A stretch of 64,000 nucleotides of DNA. Origin: Flavobacterium aerium. Its GTDB lineage: Bacteria > Bacteroidota > Bacteroidia > Flavobacteriales > Flavobacteriaceae. The stretch covers positions 1-64,000 of the forward strand of contig NZ_JARQWR010000011.1 in assembly GCF_030766725.1 (NCBI RefSeq), written 5' to 3'. Position numbers and translations under genes: made by a program. Every line of letters starts with the position of its first letter. Positions within the stretch are counted from its first letter, which is position 1. This document shows positions 51,693-61,304 of the stretch, piece after piece. Below the pieces are notes generated by a model. The model was not told where the DNA came from. It saw only the letters and a program-made list of their open reading frames with translations, and made no database searches.

Positions 51693-52421
51693 TTAAAATT
51701 TATAGTTAATACCAAGATTTAGTTGATGTTGTAATTCTCTATAAGTGCTAGGCACTTGGAGTCTCGCATAATTAAAGTTATAAGTTGCCTTTATATCAAT
51801 ATGATCTGAAAGTTTGTAGCCATATTCGAAATCCCATAAGACACTTTGATACTTGCCTAAAGAGTGGAATTTGCCTTCTGCAGAGGTCGCTCTAAATAAT
51901 GCCACAGGAAGGCTTAGTTTTGATGATAAATATTGTTTTTCATTTAATTGATAACTAAATCTACTTGTGATTCCAAATTCCTGATGGAAGGTAAAATAAT
52001 CCCCTACGTTATAATAAGGATTCTCATTAGAATAGATCGATGTATTGCTTTGTGATTGTAGTCCTAAATGTATGGCAAGTCCATTTTTGTTATAAAGTTG
52101 TTTGAGATAGGCGACACTCACGCCTACTTTAAAATAATCATTATTTAGGTTGGATAATACATCGGTTTTTAATTCGGTTTTAAGATAGTCCAACTTCACT
52201 TGAAATATGTTTTGATTTTTACTAATGTGAGTGTAGCCTAATTTATATACTGGGCTCTCATACTTATACATTACTACCGGAGCAAATTCAAGATTTTTTA
52301 AAAAGCCCGAATTACTTCCTACGGAAAATTCTAATTGGTTCTTTTTTTGAATGGTTTGTGATTGGAGAGTTGCAACACATAAAGTACTTACAGTGATGAA
52401 CAGAAATCGATTTAATTTCAT
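51693..52421 (-). CDS. outer-membrane beta-barrel protein, unknown
   Basis: 242 residues: a signal peptide (LCVATLQSQ), then alternating polar and hydrophobic strands (…LEFSVGSNSG…; YKLGYTHIS; …HQLNLGINYKF) and a C-terminal Phe, the usual signal for beta-barrel assembly. Transport or envelope role unknown. Likely co-transcribed with the M23 lipoprotein. Confidence 0.65.
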   Translation of the reverse strand: MKLNRFLFITVSTLCVATLQSQTIQKKNQLEFSVGSNSGFLKNLEFAPVVMYKYESPVYKLGYTHISKNQNIFQVKLDYLKTELKTDVLSNLNNDYFKVGVSVAYLKQLYNKNGLAIHLGLQSQSNTSIYSNENPYYNVGDYFTFHQEFGITSRFSYQLNEKQYLSSKLSLPVALFRATSAEGKFHSLGKYQSVLWDFEYGYKLSDHIDIKATYNFNYARLQVPSTYRELQHQLNLGINYKF

Positions 52422-52519
52422 ATAGATTTGAGATGATTGAGTTAATTATCATTGGCCAAAACTAGATGAATTAAAAAAAGATAAAGTTTCAATATCTTAA
52501 CAACTGAAGAAATCCGTAC

Positions 52520-53656
52520 TTATTTATTATTATTACGATAGGTATTTGGTGTCATTCCAGTAGCTTTTTTGAATGCGTTATGAAATGTGGTCTTTGAAGT
52601 AAAACCAGATTCTAATCCCATTGCTAAGAGGTTGTAATTTTTATATTCCGAGTCTAAAATCATTTTCTTAACGGCTTCTACACGATAGTTATTTATATAA
52701 TTTGCAAAATTATCTCCCGTTATTGTATTTACAATTTGGGAAAAATAACCCGCACTTATACCTAACTCTTTCGCTACTTTTTCTCTGCTCAATGTACAGT
52801 CTGTATAAATATGATGCTCCTTACAAAGAATCTCCAGTTTTTGAAAATATAAATTATCTGCGGTAATGAATTCTTTACATTCTACTTCTTTATCCGCACT
52901 GTTAATTAGTAGAATATTGCTTGTGGCTCCCAATTCAGGGTTTAAAAACTGCTCTATTTTATCTCTATTTTTCGCTAGTTTATATTTATAGATTCCGATA
53001 TAAGCTACCCAATGAATTAAGAATGTTCCAAATAATGCAATACTCCTCATGATATAGGTGAAGTCATATGGATAAAATAGCCCAACTAAAACCGCGATTA
53101 CCCAACTAAATAATAAAGTAGAAATAATAGCCCATAATATGACTATCCATTTTTTTTCATTTATATTTTTGGAATATTTTATAAAGCTATAAGCATAAAA
53201 CAATACCAAAGGGATAAATATCAGGGCCAATAAAAGTTCAATTTGTCTCAGTATATCAATTAACTCTAAACCGAAATTTGGAATAGTATATACCCCAGCA
53301 ACGGTATCAAGATCGCATATAATACCCATAAGGGCAGAGAAACCAAAAGGAATAAATAACCACCATCTTTTATTTTTATTTTCGACAGGGGCCGTTACTT
53401 TGTTTTTAATAAAGAGAAAAATAAAAACGGGCAAAAGAAATGCCCATTCCATATCATCAATAAAGCGCAAATATGGCATGGAATCGTATGCTTGTTCAAT
53501 TTCAAGAACAAGATTCAATAAAAGTATAGAAAGTGTAAATAGCATATATGCCAAATACTTATTTGAAGAACTATTAAAAAAAGGGGATCTCAAGATAATT
53601 AAGCCTAAAATCACTCCTTGAAAAATTGCAATATTTATAAGTGTTACGTAAATCAA
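52520..53656 (-). CDS. AraC-family regulator with membrane-spanning N-terminus
   Basis: 378 residues. The first ~230 have about six or seven hydrophobic segments (IFQGVILGLIILRSPF; YMLFTLSILLLNLVL; …FGTFLIHWVAYIGIY). The last ~100 form the double HTH of AraC regulators (CTLSREKVAKELGISAGYFS; ESGFTSKTTFHNAFKKATGM then TPNTYRNN). Such membrane-bound AraC proteins are common in Flavobacteriia and probably sense envelope or extracellular signals. The target may be the adjacent barrel-M23 pair. Confidence 0.8.
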   Translation of the reverse strand: MIYVTLINIAIFQGVILGLIILRSPFFNSSSNKYLAYMLFTLSILLLNLVLEIEQAYDSMPYLRFIDDMEWAFLLPVFIFLFIKNKVTAPVENKNKRWWLFIPFGFSALMGIICDLDTVAGVYTIPNFGLELIDILRQIELLLALIFIPLVLFYAYSFIKYSKNINEKKWIVILWAIISTLLFSWVIAVLVGLFYPYDFTYIMRSIALFGTFLIHWVAYIGIYKYKLAKNRDKIEQFLNPELGATSNILLINSADKEVECKEFITADNLYFQKLEILCKEHHIYTDCTLSREKVAKELGISAGYFSQIVNTITGDNFANYINNYRVEAVKKMILDSEYKNYNLLAMGLESGFTSKTTFHNAFKKATGMTPNTYRNNNK

Positions 53657-54087
53657 ATTTTAATATATTAATCATTTTAAAAGCACTATGTTCACACTCG
53701 TTTCATTTTAAACTTTTACATCAAAAAGATAAAACTAGGTTTATAGTTGCCAAATAGTTTTGGTCCATATGTTCGATTTTTAATTTGGAGTAAACATAGA
53801 ACAATTTGATATTTAAGATGTTAAACTGTGTTAAAACACTCGTTAAATAATCCACAAATATTTTTGATTTTTCTCTGTGCTTATAATCTCTATTATATTT
53901 AATATGACACTGGAGATATAGGTATAATAAGAAAATTCATTTTCTAAAGGACTGCATATAAACGGATTTCTATTCGAAACGGACTACATGTATAACTAGG
54001 CTATCAGTCTTTTGTATTCTTTATGGCATAAAGATATGGGGCGTGCTGCCTCTATTTTGGGGCTTATAAAGTATAATTTGTCAAACA
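53657..54087. other. intergenic region, no gene seen
   Basis: About 430 bp of AT-rich sequence between the AraC gene and the tRNA terminator. Both strands are broken by stops. No RNA gene or promoter could be recognised with confidence. Confidence 0.4.
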
Positions 54088-54125
54088 AAAAAGCCTGTAA
54101 AATTATATTTTACAGGCTTTTGATT
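54088..54125. terminator. terminator downstream of tRNA-Arg
   Basis: AAAGCCTGTAAAAT and ATTTTACAGGCTTT form a 14-bp stem with a 3-nt loop. A run of A on the left gives U on the minus strand, so it ends the tRNA transcript. Confidence 0.75.
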
Positions 54126-54130
54126 TTTTG

Positions 54131-54204
54131 TGACCCCGGAGGGGTTCGAACCCCCAACCCTCAGAGCCGAAATCTGATATTCTATCCAGTTGAACTACGA
54201 GGTC
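54131..54204 (-). tRNA. tRNA-Arg (anticodon UCG)
   Basis: On the minus strand: acceptor GACCTCG/CGGGGTC, a D-arm with TTCAACTGGATAGAA, anticodon stem TCAGA/TCTGA with loop TTTCGGC (anticodon TCG, reading CGN codons), and T-arm GGGGG-TTCGAAC-CCCTC. 74 nt with discriminator A; CCA is not encoded. Normal cloverleaf. Confidence 0.95.
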
Positions 54205-54274
54205 AAAAATCCAGAATTTCAGAAAAACAAAATCGTGTTGATTTTATTTTCCATTGATTTTCTGGTAGTTTTAT

Positions 54275-54724
54275 TTAGGTTAATAATTTCTTTACAATGT
54301 TTGAAATTGTTTTTCCATCTGCTTTTCCTGCTAATACCGCAGAAACTAATCCCATTACTTTACCCATGTCTTTCATTCCTTCTGCATTGGTATCTGCAAT
54401 TGTTTTTGCAACTATTGTTTCTACTTCTGCTTCTGATAATTGTGCTGGTAAGAATTGTTCTATTACAGCTGCTTGTGCTACTTCTGGCTCAGCAAGATCT
54501 GGTCTTCCTTGTTCAATGTAGATAGCTGCACTGTCTTTTCTTTGTTTTACAAGACGTTGTAATAGTTTTATTTCGTCTTCTTTTGAGATTTCTTCTCTTG
54601 CTCCTGTTTCAGTTTGTGCAAGTAGTATAGCGGATTTAATGGCTCTTAATGATTCTAGACTAACAGTGTCTTTGGCTTTCATGGCTGTTTTCATTGCATC
54701 CATGATTTGACTTTGTAAACTCAT
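54275..54724 (-). CDS. GatB/YqeY-domain protein
   Basis: 149 residues, the usual size for YqeY: KDTVSLESLRAIKSAILLAQ…, LLQRLVKQRKDSAAIYIEQG, and the helical tail GMKDMGKVMGLVSAVLAGKADGK. This domain also forms the tail of amidotransferase GatB, where it touches tRNA; the stand-alone role is unclear. It follows ftsZ across a terminator, a common arrangement in Flavobacteriia. Confidence 0.85.
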   Translation of the reverse strand: MSLQSQIMDAMKTAMKAKDTVSLESLRAIKSAILLAQTETGAREEISKEDEIKLLQRLVKQRKDSAAIYIEQGRPDLAEPEVAQAAVIEQFLPAQLSEAEVETIVAKTIADTNAEGMKDMGKVMGLVSAVLAGKADGKTISNIVKKLLT

Positions 54725-54754
54725 ACTAAATGATTTTATTTATTTGCGAAGATA

Positions 54755-54792
54755 AAAAAATAAACCCGAAAATCTCAATGAAATTTTCGGGT
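54755..54792 (-). terminator. terminator of the division cluster
   Basis: AACCCGAAAAT pairs with ATTTTCGGGTT; the run of A at 54753-54759 gives U on the minus strand. It lies 25 bp after the ftsZ stop. Confidence 0.8.
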
Positions 54793-54816
54793 TGTAATGG
54801 ATTGATTCAATACTTC

Positions 54817-56760
54817 CTAGTCTACATTGTCATGTAGGTATGAATTGTTTGAACGCAATTGCAAATCGTCATTACTATCAGTTCCTAATGACATACGTGA
54901 TTTACTCGCGTCGTTTTGTCTGCTTGTAATATCTATTCCCATTCTTTTGTATGCAGGTTCTTTTTCGAACTCGTCTACTTTTGAAGCGTTGTTATGGAAT
55001 TTATAATTGAATTCTTTCATCTTTCTTCTACGTTCATCTGCACGCATTCTCAAGGTGTCTTCGATAGTCATTTCTAATGGTGAAATTTCTTCAAAGTGGT
55101 CTTGTGATGGTTGTGGTAATTCAACTTTTTTCATCGTTAAATTCAGCTCTTCATTTACTGGTTCTTCCACAATTTTTGCAGCTGGTTTTGAGAATGATAA
55201 TTCATTTTCAATTTCCATATATTCTTCTAGAGAATATTTAATGATTCCTGTTTCATTTAATTCCGTCATTGGAACTACTTGTACAGGCTCATTAACTTTT
55301 ATTTGTTTTGTTTCCTGTGTTAATTCGAAAACTGCTCTTTCTTCTTGATATACTGGCTCTTGTTTTCTGATTGGTAAATCAAAAGAGAACGTAATTTGTT
55401 CTTCTTCTTGCACAGCGTATAGAGGTTGTACTACTTCAATTTCTCTTACTTCCGGTGTAGTGATCAAAAAATCTTGCTCAGCTACTGGAGGAGATGGAGA
55501 TACAATTTCGAAGGTTACATCTAAATTTTTAATGAATTCAGACGTAGGTACTAAGTCAATATCAAAACGAGGTTGTTGCGGTTGTGGTATTGCTACTTCT
55601 TCTGCTTCCTCTAAATCAAAAACGATTTTTGCTTCTGGCTGTGGTTCTTCAACTGGTGTTGCAAAATCAAAAGCTGGCAATACGTTTTTCTTTGATAAAT
55701 CGTGCACAATTTTTTGCTCATCTTCTAAAGAGTGGATGATTTTTTTTGGCTCAGTATTTACAATTTCGTTTTGTTGCTCGATGTTAAATCCCGTTGCAAT
55801 AATAGTTACCGCAATAGCTTCACCTAATGTTTCATCTTCACCAACTCCCATAATGATATTAGCATTATGGCCTGCTTCATTCTGGATATGATCATTGATT
55901 TCTCCGATTTCATCAATCGTAATTTCATTCGTTCCAGAAACGATAAGCAACAATACGTTTTTAGCACCTGAAATTTTATTATCATTCAATAACGGAGAAT
56001 CTAATGCGCTAACAATAGCTTCTTTTGCTCTGTTTTCGCCTGTTGAAACTGCTGAACCCATGATAGCCGTTCCACTGTTTGACAAAACAGTTTTTGCATC
56101 TTTTAAATCTATATTTTGTGTATAGTGATGCGTAATTACTTCTGCAATACCTCTTGAAGCTGTAGCTAAAACTTCATCCGCTTTAGAGAATCCTGCTTTG
56201 AAACCAAGATTTCCGTATACTTCTCTTAATTTGTTATTGTTGATAACAATTAAAGAATCTACTTGTTTTCTTAGTCTTTCTACTCCTAATAACGCTTGCT
56301 CCGAACGTACCTTTCCTTCAAACTGGAATGGAATTGTTACGATACCAACCGTTAATATTTCTCTTTCTTTGGCTAATTGAGCAATTACCGGCGCAGCACC
56401 AGTACCTGTTCCTCCACCCATACCAGCAGTGATGAAAATCATCTTGGTATTAGTGTCTAACATTTTCTCTATTTCCTCAATACTTTCCAAAGCTGATTGC
56501 TGACCCACTTCTGGGTTTGCTCCTGCTCCTAATCCTTCCGTCAGGCTTACACCCAACTGGATTTTATTAGGCACAGCACTGCTTTGAAGTGCTTGAGAGT
56601 CTGTATTACAAACAATAAAGTCTACTCCTTTAATACCTTGTTTAAACATGTGATTTATGGCATTGCTTCCGCCGCCACCTACACCAATAACTTTTATCAC
56701 ATTGGATTGATTCTTTGGTAAATCAAATGCGATACTTCCAAATTCTGAGTTGCTTATCAT
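54817..56760 (-). CDS. ftsZ: cell division protein FtsZ
   Basis: 647 residues. The tubulin-like GTPase core has GVGGGGSNAINHM near the N-terminus, the signature GGGTGTGAAPVIA at about 115-127 and the T7-loop-like region further on. FtsZ polymerises as the division ring. Residues after about 330 are a long, Glu/Pro-rich, disordered linker (…EEPQPEAKIVFDLEEAEEV…), which makes the protein almost twice the length of E. coli FtsZ; such extensions are common in Flavobacteriia. The gene follows ftsA by 11 bp. Confidence 0.95.
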   Translation of the reverse strand: MISNSEFGSIAFDLPKNQSNVIKVIGVGGGGSNAINHMFKQGIKGVDFIVCNTDSQALQSSAVPNKIQLGVSLTEGLGAGANPEVGQQSALESIEEIEKMLDTNTKMIFITAGMGGGTGTGAAPVIAQLAKEREILTVGIVTIPFQFEGKVRSEQALLGVERLRKQVDSLIVINNNKLREVYGNLGFKAGFSKADEVLATASRGIAEVITHHYTQNIDLKDAKTVLSNSGTAIMGSAVSTGENRAKEAIVSALDSPLLNDNKISGAKNVLLLIVSGTNEITIDEIGEINDHIQNEAGHNANIIMGVGEDETLGEAIAVTIIATGFNIEQQNEIVNTEPKKIIHSLEDEQKIVHDLSKKNVLPAFDFATPVEEPQPEAKIVFDLEEAEEVAIPQPQQPRFDIDLVPTSEFIKNLDVTFEIVSPSPPVAEQDFLITTPEVREIEVVQPLYAVQEEEQITFSFDLPIRKQEPVYQEERAVFELTQETKQIKVNEPVQVVPMTELNETGIIKYSLEEYMEIENELSFSKPAAKIVEEPVNEELNLTMKKVELPQPSQDHFEEISPLEMTIEDTLRMRADERRRKMKEFNYKFHNNASKVDEFEKEPAYKRMGIDITSRQNDASKSRMSLGTDSNDDLQLRSNNSYLHDNVD

Positions 56761-56771
56761 AACTATGGGTT

Positions 56772-58142
56772 TTATTCTGCGTTATCTAAAAAATCTTTAA
56801 TCTTATCTATATACTTGTCAAAAAAGGATTTGCGAACTTTCTTTTCAGTCGATTCGTGTTCTTCTTTTTTCACTTCAACTTGCACAATTTCTTGTTCAAG
56901 TACGGGGGCGGGGCTTTCGTATGGTTTTTGATACGCTACTTTTTCTTGTTCTATTTCTTTAATAGGCACCGCACTTCTAGAATTATTTCTAATACTATTC
57001 ATTACTAATCCAACTGCTGTTGCATACATTGGGCTTGAGATTTCATCTCCCGAATTACCGGCTAAATGCTCATTTGGATATCCAATTCTGGTATCCATTC
57101 CTGTAATGTATTCTACAAGTTGCTTAATGTGTTTTAATTGTGCTCCTCCTCCTGTTAAAACAATTCCAGCAATCAATTTTTTGCGTGGGTCTTCATGACC
57201 GTACGCTTTAATCTCAGAAAAAACCTGCTCGATAATTTCCACTACTCTTGCGTGAATAATTTTCGATAGATTCTTTAATGAAATCTCTTTTGGCTCTCTA
57301 CCTCTTAATCCAGGAATAGAAACAATTTCGTTGTCTTTATTTTCTCCTGGCCAAGCTGATCCGAATTTCACCTTTAATAATTCAGCTTGTTTCTCAATAA
57401 TAGAGCATCCTTCTTTAATGTCTTCTGTAATTACATTTCCTCCAAATGGGATTACCGCAGTATGTCTGATTATACCATCTTTAAAAATAGCCAAATCTGT
57501 CGTACCACCTCCAATATCGATTAATGCAACTCCTGCCTCTTTCTCTTCCTGACTCAATACAGCGTCAGCAGATGCCAAAGGTTCTAAAGTCAATCCTGAT
57601 AAATCAAGTCCTGAACTTTTAATACATCTTCCCACATTTCTAATCGAAGAAGCTTGTCCTACTACAACATGAAAATTTGACTCTAATCGTCCACCATACA
57701 TCCCGATAGGTTCGTTGATTTCTGACTGTCCGTCAATTTTAAATTCCTGTGGTAAAACATGAATAATTTCTTCTCCTGGCAACATGGCTAATTTGTGAAC
57801 TTGATTGATTAATAAATCAATATCATTATCACCTATTACCTCTTCTGGATTACTTCTACTGATGTAATCACTGTGTTGAATACTTCTGATGTGTTGACCA
57901 GCAATACCGACAACAACATCTTTGATTTTATATCCTGAGTTATTTTCTGCTTCTTGTATAGCTTGTTGTATGGACTGAATTGTCTGAGTAATATTATTTA
58001 CTACACCTCTAGCCACACCTAAACTTTTAGATTTACCTATGCCTAAGATTTCTAACTTTCCGTACTCATTTTTCTTGCCTATCATCGCAACAATTTTTGT
58101 TGTTCCAATGTCTAGTCCTACTGCAATGCTTTCTTTTTCCAT
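56772..58142 (-). CDS. ftsA: cell division protein FtsA
   Basis: 456 residues, actin-like ATPase. Phosphate-1 motif VGLDIGTTKIVAMIG, phosphate-2 ALIDIGGGTTDLAIF and the adenosine loop LTGGGAQLKHI are all in place. The C-terminus (KVRKSFFDKYIDKIKDFLDN) is an amphipathic helix for membrane anchoring. FtsA ties the FtsZ ring to the membrane. It is located between ftsQ (3 bp) and ftsZ. Confidence 0.95.
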   Translation of the reverse strand: MEKESIAVGLDIGTTKIVAMIGKKNEYGKLEILGIGKSKSLGVARGVVNNITQTIQSIQQAIQEAENNSGYKIKDVVVGIAGQHIRSIQHSDYISRSNPEEVIGDNDIDLLINQVHKLAMLPGEEIIHVLPQEFKIDGQSEINEPIGMYGGRLESNFHVVVGQASSIRNVGRCIKSSGLDLSGLTLEPLASADAVLSQEEKEAGVALIDIGGGTTDLAIFKDGIIRHTAVIPFGGNVITEDIKEGCSIIEKQAELLKVKFGSAWPGENKDNEIVSIPGLRGREPKEISLKNLSKIIHARVVEIIEQVFSEIKAYGHEDPRKKLIAGIVLTGGGAQLKHIKQLVEYITGMDTRIGYPNEHLAGNSGDEISSPMYATAVGLVMNSIRNNSRSAVPIKEIEQEKVAYQKPYESPAPVLEQEIVQVEVKKEEHESTEKKVRKSFFDKYIDKIKDFLDNAE

Positions 58143-58145
58143 AAT

Positions 58146-58871
58146 CTAATTTTTGGTACACACTACTTGTTGCGTAAACTTCAAATTCACTTTCTTGTAA
58201 TTATTAATCGAACTGTCCTGAACGGCTTTCTGAAAAAAGGCCTTATAGTTGTCGAATTTTCGTTCGATATTAACCGTTTTCCCAAAATCAATTTCGTAAT
58301 TATAATTTCTATTCATCATTTTTACGCCACCATTCGGCAAAACTTGTATGCCAATGATGTTTTTTTGTAAAAATTCATCTTCATAAATAAACTTAAATAA
58401 CTTGTTCAACCCTACATTATTCTTCTCATTAATTTCACCAGAAACTAGCGGAACTCTTGCTGTATAATATTCCGAAAGCGGCATTCTACCTCCCTCATAA
58501 TCAACATAAAAAGAGTCTCCTCCTTCAAAAACCCTTGCTACTGGGGTCTTTTGTTTCACTACGGCTTTTAGCGCTCCATCTATACCGATGAAGACTTCCG
58601 CATGCTGAATCATATCCTGACTTTCGAGAGTATGCTCTAATTTATTCAAATCTAATTTATCTTTAGCAATACTTAACGGGCTATCAGAATTTTGTATTAA
58701 CAATTTATTAACCGCTTCACGCGTCACAAAAAGGTTGTCTCCATCTAGAAATTCCACCACTGGCGGAAGTACTTTTCTTTGTTCATTTCTTCGAGAAGTA
58801 AATGAATATAAGAAAATCACTAGTGCAAACATCACTATCAATTTTACGTTAATCCAATTGAATCTTTTCAT
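58146..58871 (-). CDS. ftsQ: cell division protein FtsQ
   Basis: 241 residues: a short cytoplasmic start, one membrane segment (VKLIVMFALVIFLYSF), then a POTRA-like and beta periplasmic domain (KTPVARVFEGGDSFYVDYEG, …RMPLSEYYTARVPLVSG). FtsQ links early and late division proteins. Its start overlaps the murC end by 23 bp, so translation is coupled. Confidence 0.85.
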   Translation of the reverse strand: MKRFNWINVKLIVMFALVIFLYSFTSRRNEQRKVLPPVVEFLDGDNLFVTREAVNKLLIQNSDSPLSIAKDKLDLNKLEHTLESQDMIQHAEVFIGIDGALKAVVKQKTPVARVFEGGDSFYVDYEGGRMPLSEYYTARVPLVSGEINEKNNVGLNKLFKFIYEDEFLQKNIIGIQVLPNGGVKMMNRNYNYEIDFGKTVNIERKFDNYKAFFQKAVQDSSINNYKKVNLKFTQQVVCTKN

Positions 58872-60207
58872 CTAAAGCTTCTTTTATGGGTTTCACTAAT
58901 TCGCCTATATCTCCTGCTCCAATTGTCACAATTACTTTTGCTCCACTGGAAAGAATATTGGCAACCAAATCGTCTTTTGTGACTAATTTTTTATTCTTAT
59001 TCTCAATTTTATCTAACAACCATTGTGAGGTTACTCCTTCAATAGGTAATTCTCTCGCTGGGTAAATATCCAATAACAATACGGATCCAAATGCTGATAA
59101 GCTTTTTGCAAAATCATCAATAAAATCTCTTGTTCTACTGAATAAGTGTGGTTGAAAAATCGCCAACACTTTTTCATTTGGATACAATTCTGAAACGGCT
59201 TGATGCACTGCATTTATTTCCGTTGGATGGTGTGCATAATCATCAATATAAACTAAATCTTCTGTTTTTATTTGGTATGAAAATCTTCTTTTCACTCCTC
59301 TAAAAGACCATAAAGCATTGATGATTGATTCATTGGCCACTCCGTATGTTTTTGCCATTGCAAAAGCCAACATTGCATTCGTCAGATTGTGTTTTCCTGG
59401 CAAATTGAATCGTACATTTTCTATTGTTTCTGATGGGGTCACAATATCAAAAACATAGGCTGAATTTTCAATTCGAACATTCACAGCTTTAAACGATGCT
59501 TCTTCGCTTACCGCTACAGTAACTCCTTCTAGTGGCAAGTGATTTGTAATAAACAAATTTTTCTTATCCTCAATCTTATCTGCAAATTCTACAAATGATG
59601 CTTCTATTGTAGCGCGATCGCCATAGATATCCAAGTGATCTGCATCCATAGAAGTGATACAAGCAATATTGGGATGTAAGTGTAAGAATGAACGATCAAA
59701 CTCATCGGCTTCCACCACAGTTACTGTTTTTCCATCTCCAATGAGGTTCGAATTGTAATTTTCTACAATTCCTCCCATAAAGGCAGTTACATCCACACCA
59801 CTTTCATACAATATATGCCCTAGAATACTAGAGGTTGTTGTTTTTCCGTGGGTTCCTGCTACTGCAAAGCAGAACGTATCTTTTGTAATTATTCCTAAAA
59901 CTTCTGCTCTCTTTTTTATTTCAAAATCTCTTTCAATAAAGTAGTTCCATTCTGCATGGGCTTTTGGAACAGCAGGTGTAATAATTACTAATGTATTTTC
60001 AATATAAAAATCAGCAGGAATCAAATCTATGTTATCCTCGTAATGTATTGTTATTCCTGATTCCGTCAATTCTCTAGTAAGGGTTGTTGGCGTTTTATCG
60101 TATCCCGCAACCTGTTTCCCCATATTTTTAAAATAGCGGGCTAGGGCGCTCATTCCGATGCCTCCGATACCAATGAAATAGACGTTATGTATCTGATTTA
60201 AATTCAT
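58849..60207 (-). CDS. murC: UDP-N-acetylmuramate-L-alanine ligase
   Basis: 452 residues. It has the Mur ligase pattern: IGIGGIGMSALARYF (nucleotide-binding start), the ATP loop VAGTHGKTTTSSILG, EADEFDRSFLHLHPNIACIT and DDYAHHPTEI. MurC adds L-Ala to UDP-MurNAc in the cytoplasm, the first step of stem peptide synthesis. Located between murG (2 bp) and ftsQ (overlap). Confidence 0.95.
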   Translation of the reverse strand: MNLNQIHNVYFIGIGGIGMSALARYFKNMGKQVAGYDKTPTTLTRELTESGITIHYEDNIDLIPADFYIENTLVIITPAVPKAHAEWNYFIERDFEIKKRAEVLGIITKDTFCFAVAGTHGKTTTSSILGHILYESGVDVTAFMGGIVENYNSNLIGDGKTVTVVEADEFDRSFLHLHPNIACITSMDADHLDIYGDRATIEASFVEFADKIEDKKNLFITNHLPLEGVTVAVSEEASFKAVNVRIENSAYVFDIVTPSETIENVRFNLPGKHNLTNAMLAFAMAKTYGVANESIINALWSFRGVKRRFSYQIKTEDLVYIDDYAHHPTEINAVHQAVSELYPNEKVLAIFQPHLFSRTRDFIDDFAKSLSAFGSVLLLDIYPARELPIEGVTSQWLLDKIENKNKKLVTKDDLVANILSSGAKVIVTIGAGDIGELVKPIKEALDEKIQLD

Positions 60208-60209
60208 TC

Positions 60210-61304
60210 TTATTTTATCAATTTTACGATCTCATCAACAATATCACTTGTTGCATTTACCTTTGCTAATTTTCTTAAATTCTCACTCATCGACTTCTGC
60301 ATTTCTTGACTTGCTAGCAGATTTGAAAAAAGGGTATTGAATTGTGTATCCAACTCTACTTCTCTAATCATTAATGCTGCTTGTTCATTCACAATAGCCT
60401 GAGCATTTTTTGTTTGATGATCTTCTGCTACATTTGGTGAAGGAATAAATATGACTGGTTTCCCTACAATACTTAATTCCGAAACTGATGATGCTCCTGC
60501 TCTTGATATAACGATATCTGCTGCAGCATATACTAAATCCATTCGATCAATAAACGACACTACCTGAACATCTGGCTTCTCTCCGTATGTTTTATATTCT
60601 TCAAAATAAAACTTCCCACATTGCCAAATAACCTGTACTTCTTTTGCGGTGAAATTAAACAGCTCTTTTGCAATTAGCTGGTTTATTCTTCTCGCTCCCA
60701 AACTTCCTCCTAGCACTAATAATGTTTTCTTAGTAGGATCTAGTTTGAAATATTCAATAGCTTCTTTTCTTTTGGTATCTATATCCAACAAATCTTGTCG
60801 AACTGGATTTCCTGTAAGAACCATTTTGTTCTTTGGAAAAAAGCGCTCTAAATTATCGTAGGCTACACAAATTTTATTGGCCTTTTTGCTCAATAATTTA
60901 TTTGTTATTCCCGGATATGAATTTTGTTCTTGTATCACTGTTGGAATTCCAAAACTGGAGGCTACTTTTAATAACGGTCCACTGGCAAATCCTCCTGTTC
61001 CAATAACCACGTCGGGTTTGAACTCTCTCACAATTTTTGTCGACTTCCATAAACTATCCATTAATTTCACTGGGAATAATGAGTTGTCTAATGTTAGTCT
61101 TCTTTGCAATCCCGCAATCCATAATCCTTTAATTGGATATCCAGCTTGTGGTACTTTTTGCATTTCCATTTTATCTTTCGCTCCCACGAAGAGGATTTCC
61201 GATTTCGGAAATCGCAATTTTAATTCATTGGCAATTGCAATTGCAGGATATATGTGTCCTCCTGTTCCGCCTCCGCTTAATATGAATTTTAAATTATCCT
61301 TCAT
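60210..61304 (-). CDS. murG: lipid II synthase MurG
   Basis: 364 residues. The GT-B glycosyltransferase has [19 protein letters not shown] at the start, [11 protein letters not shown] and, in the C-terminal domain, [20 protein letters not shown] for UDP-GlcNAc binding. MurG adds GlcNAc to lipid I to make lipid II at the inner face of the membrane. Overlaps ftsW by 11 bp. Confidence 0.95.
   Translation of the reverse strand: MKDNLKFILSGGGTGGHIYPAIAIANELKLRFPKSEILFVGAKDKMEMQKVPQAGYPIKGLWIAGLQRRLTLDNSLFPVKLMDSLWKSTKIVREFKPDVVIGTGGFASGPLLKVASSFGIPTVIQEQNSYPGITNKLLSKKANKICVAYDNLERFFPKNKMVLTGNPVRQDLLDIDTKRKEAIEYFKLDPTKKTLLVLGGSLGARRINQLIAKELFNFTAKEVQVIWQCGKFYFEEYKTYGEKPDVQVVSFIDRMDLVYAAADIVISRAGASSVSELSIVGKPVIFIPSPNVAEDHQTKNAQAIVNEQAALMIREVELDTQFNTLFSNLLASQEMQKSMSENLRKLAKVNATSDIVDEIVKLIK

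Noticed and set aside
55007..56380. Plus-strand frames of 60-143 aa opposite ftsZ
   Set aside because: Ser/Ile-rich shadows of the ftsZ coding strand with no promoter or start context.
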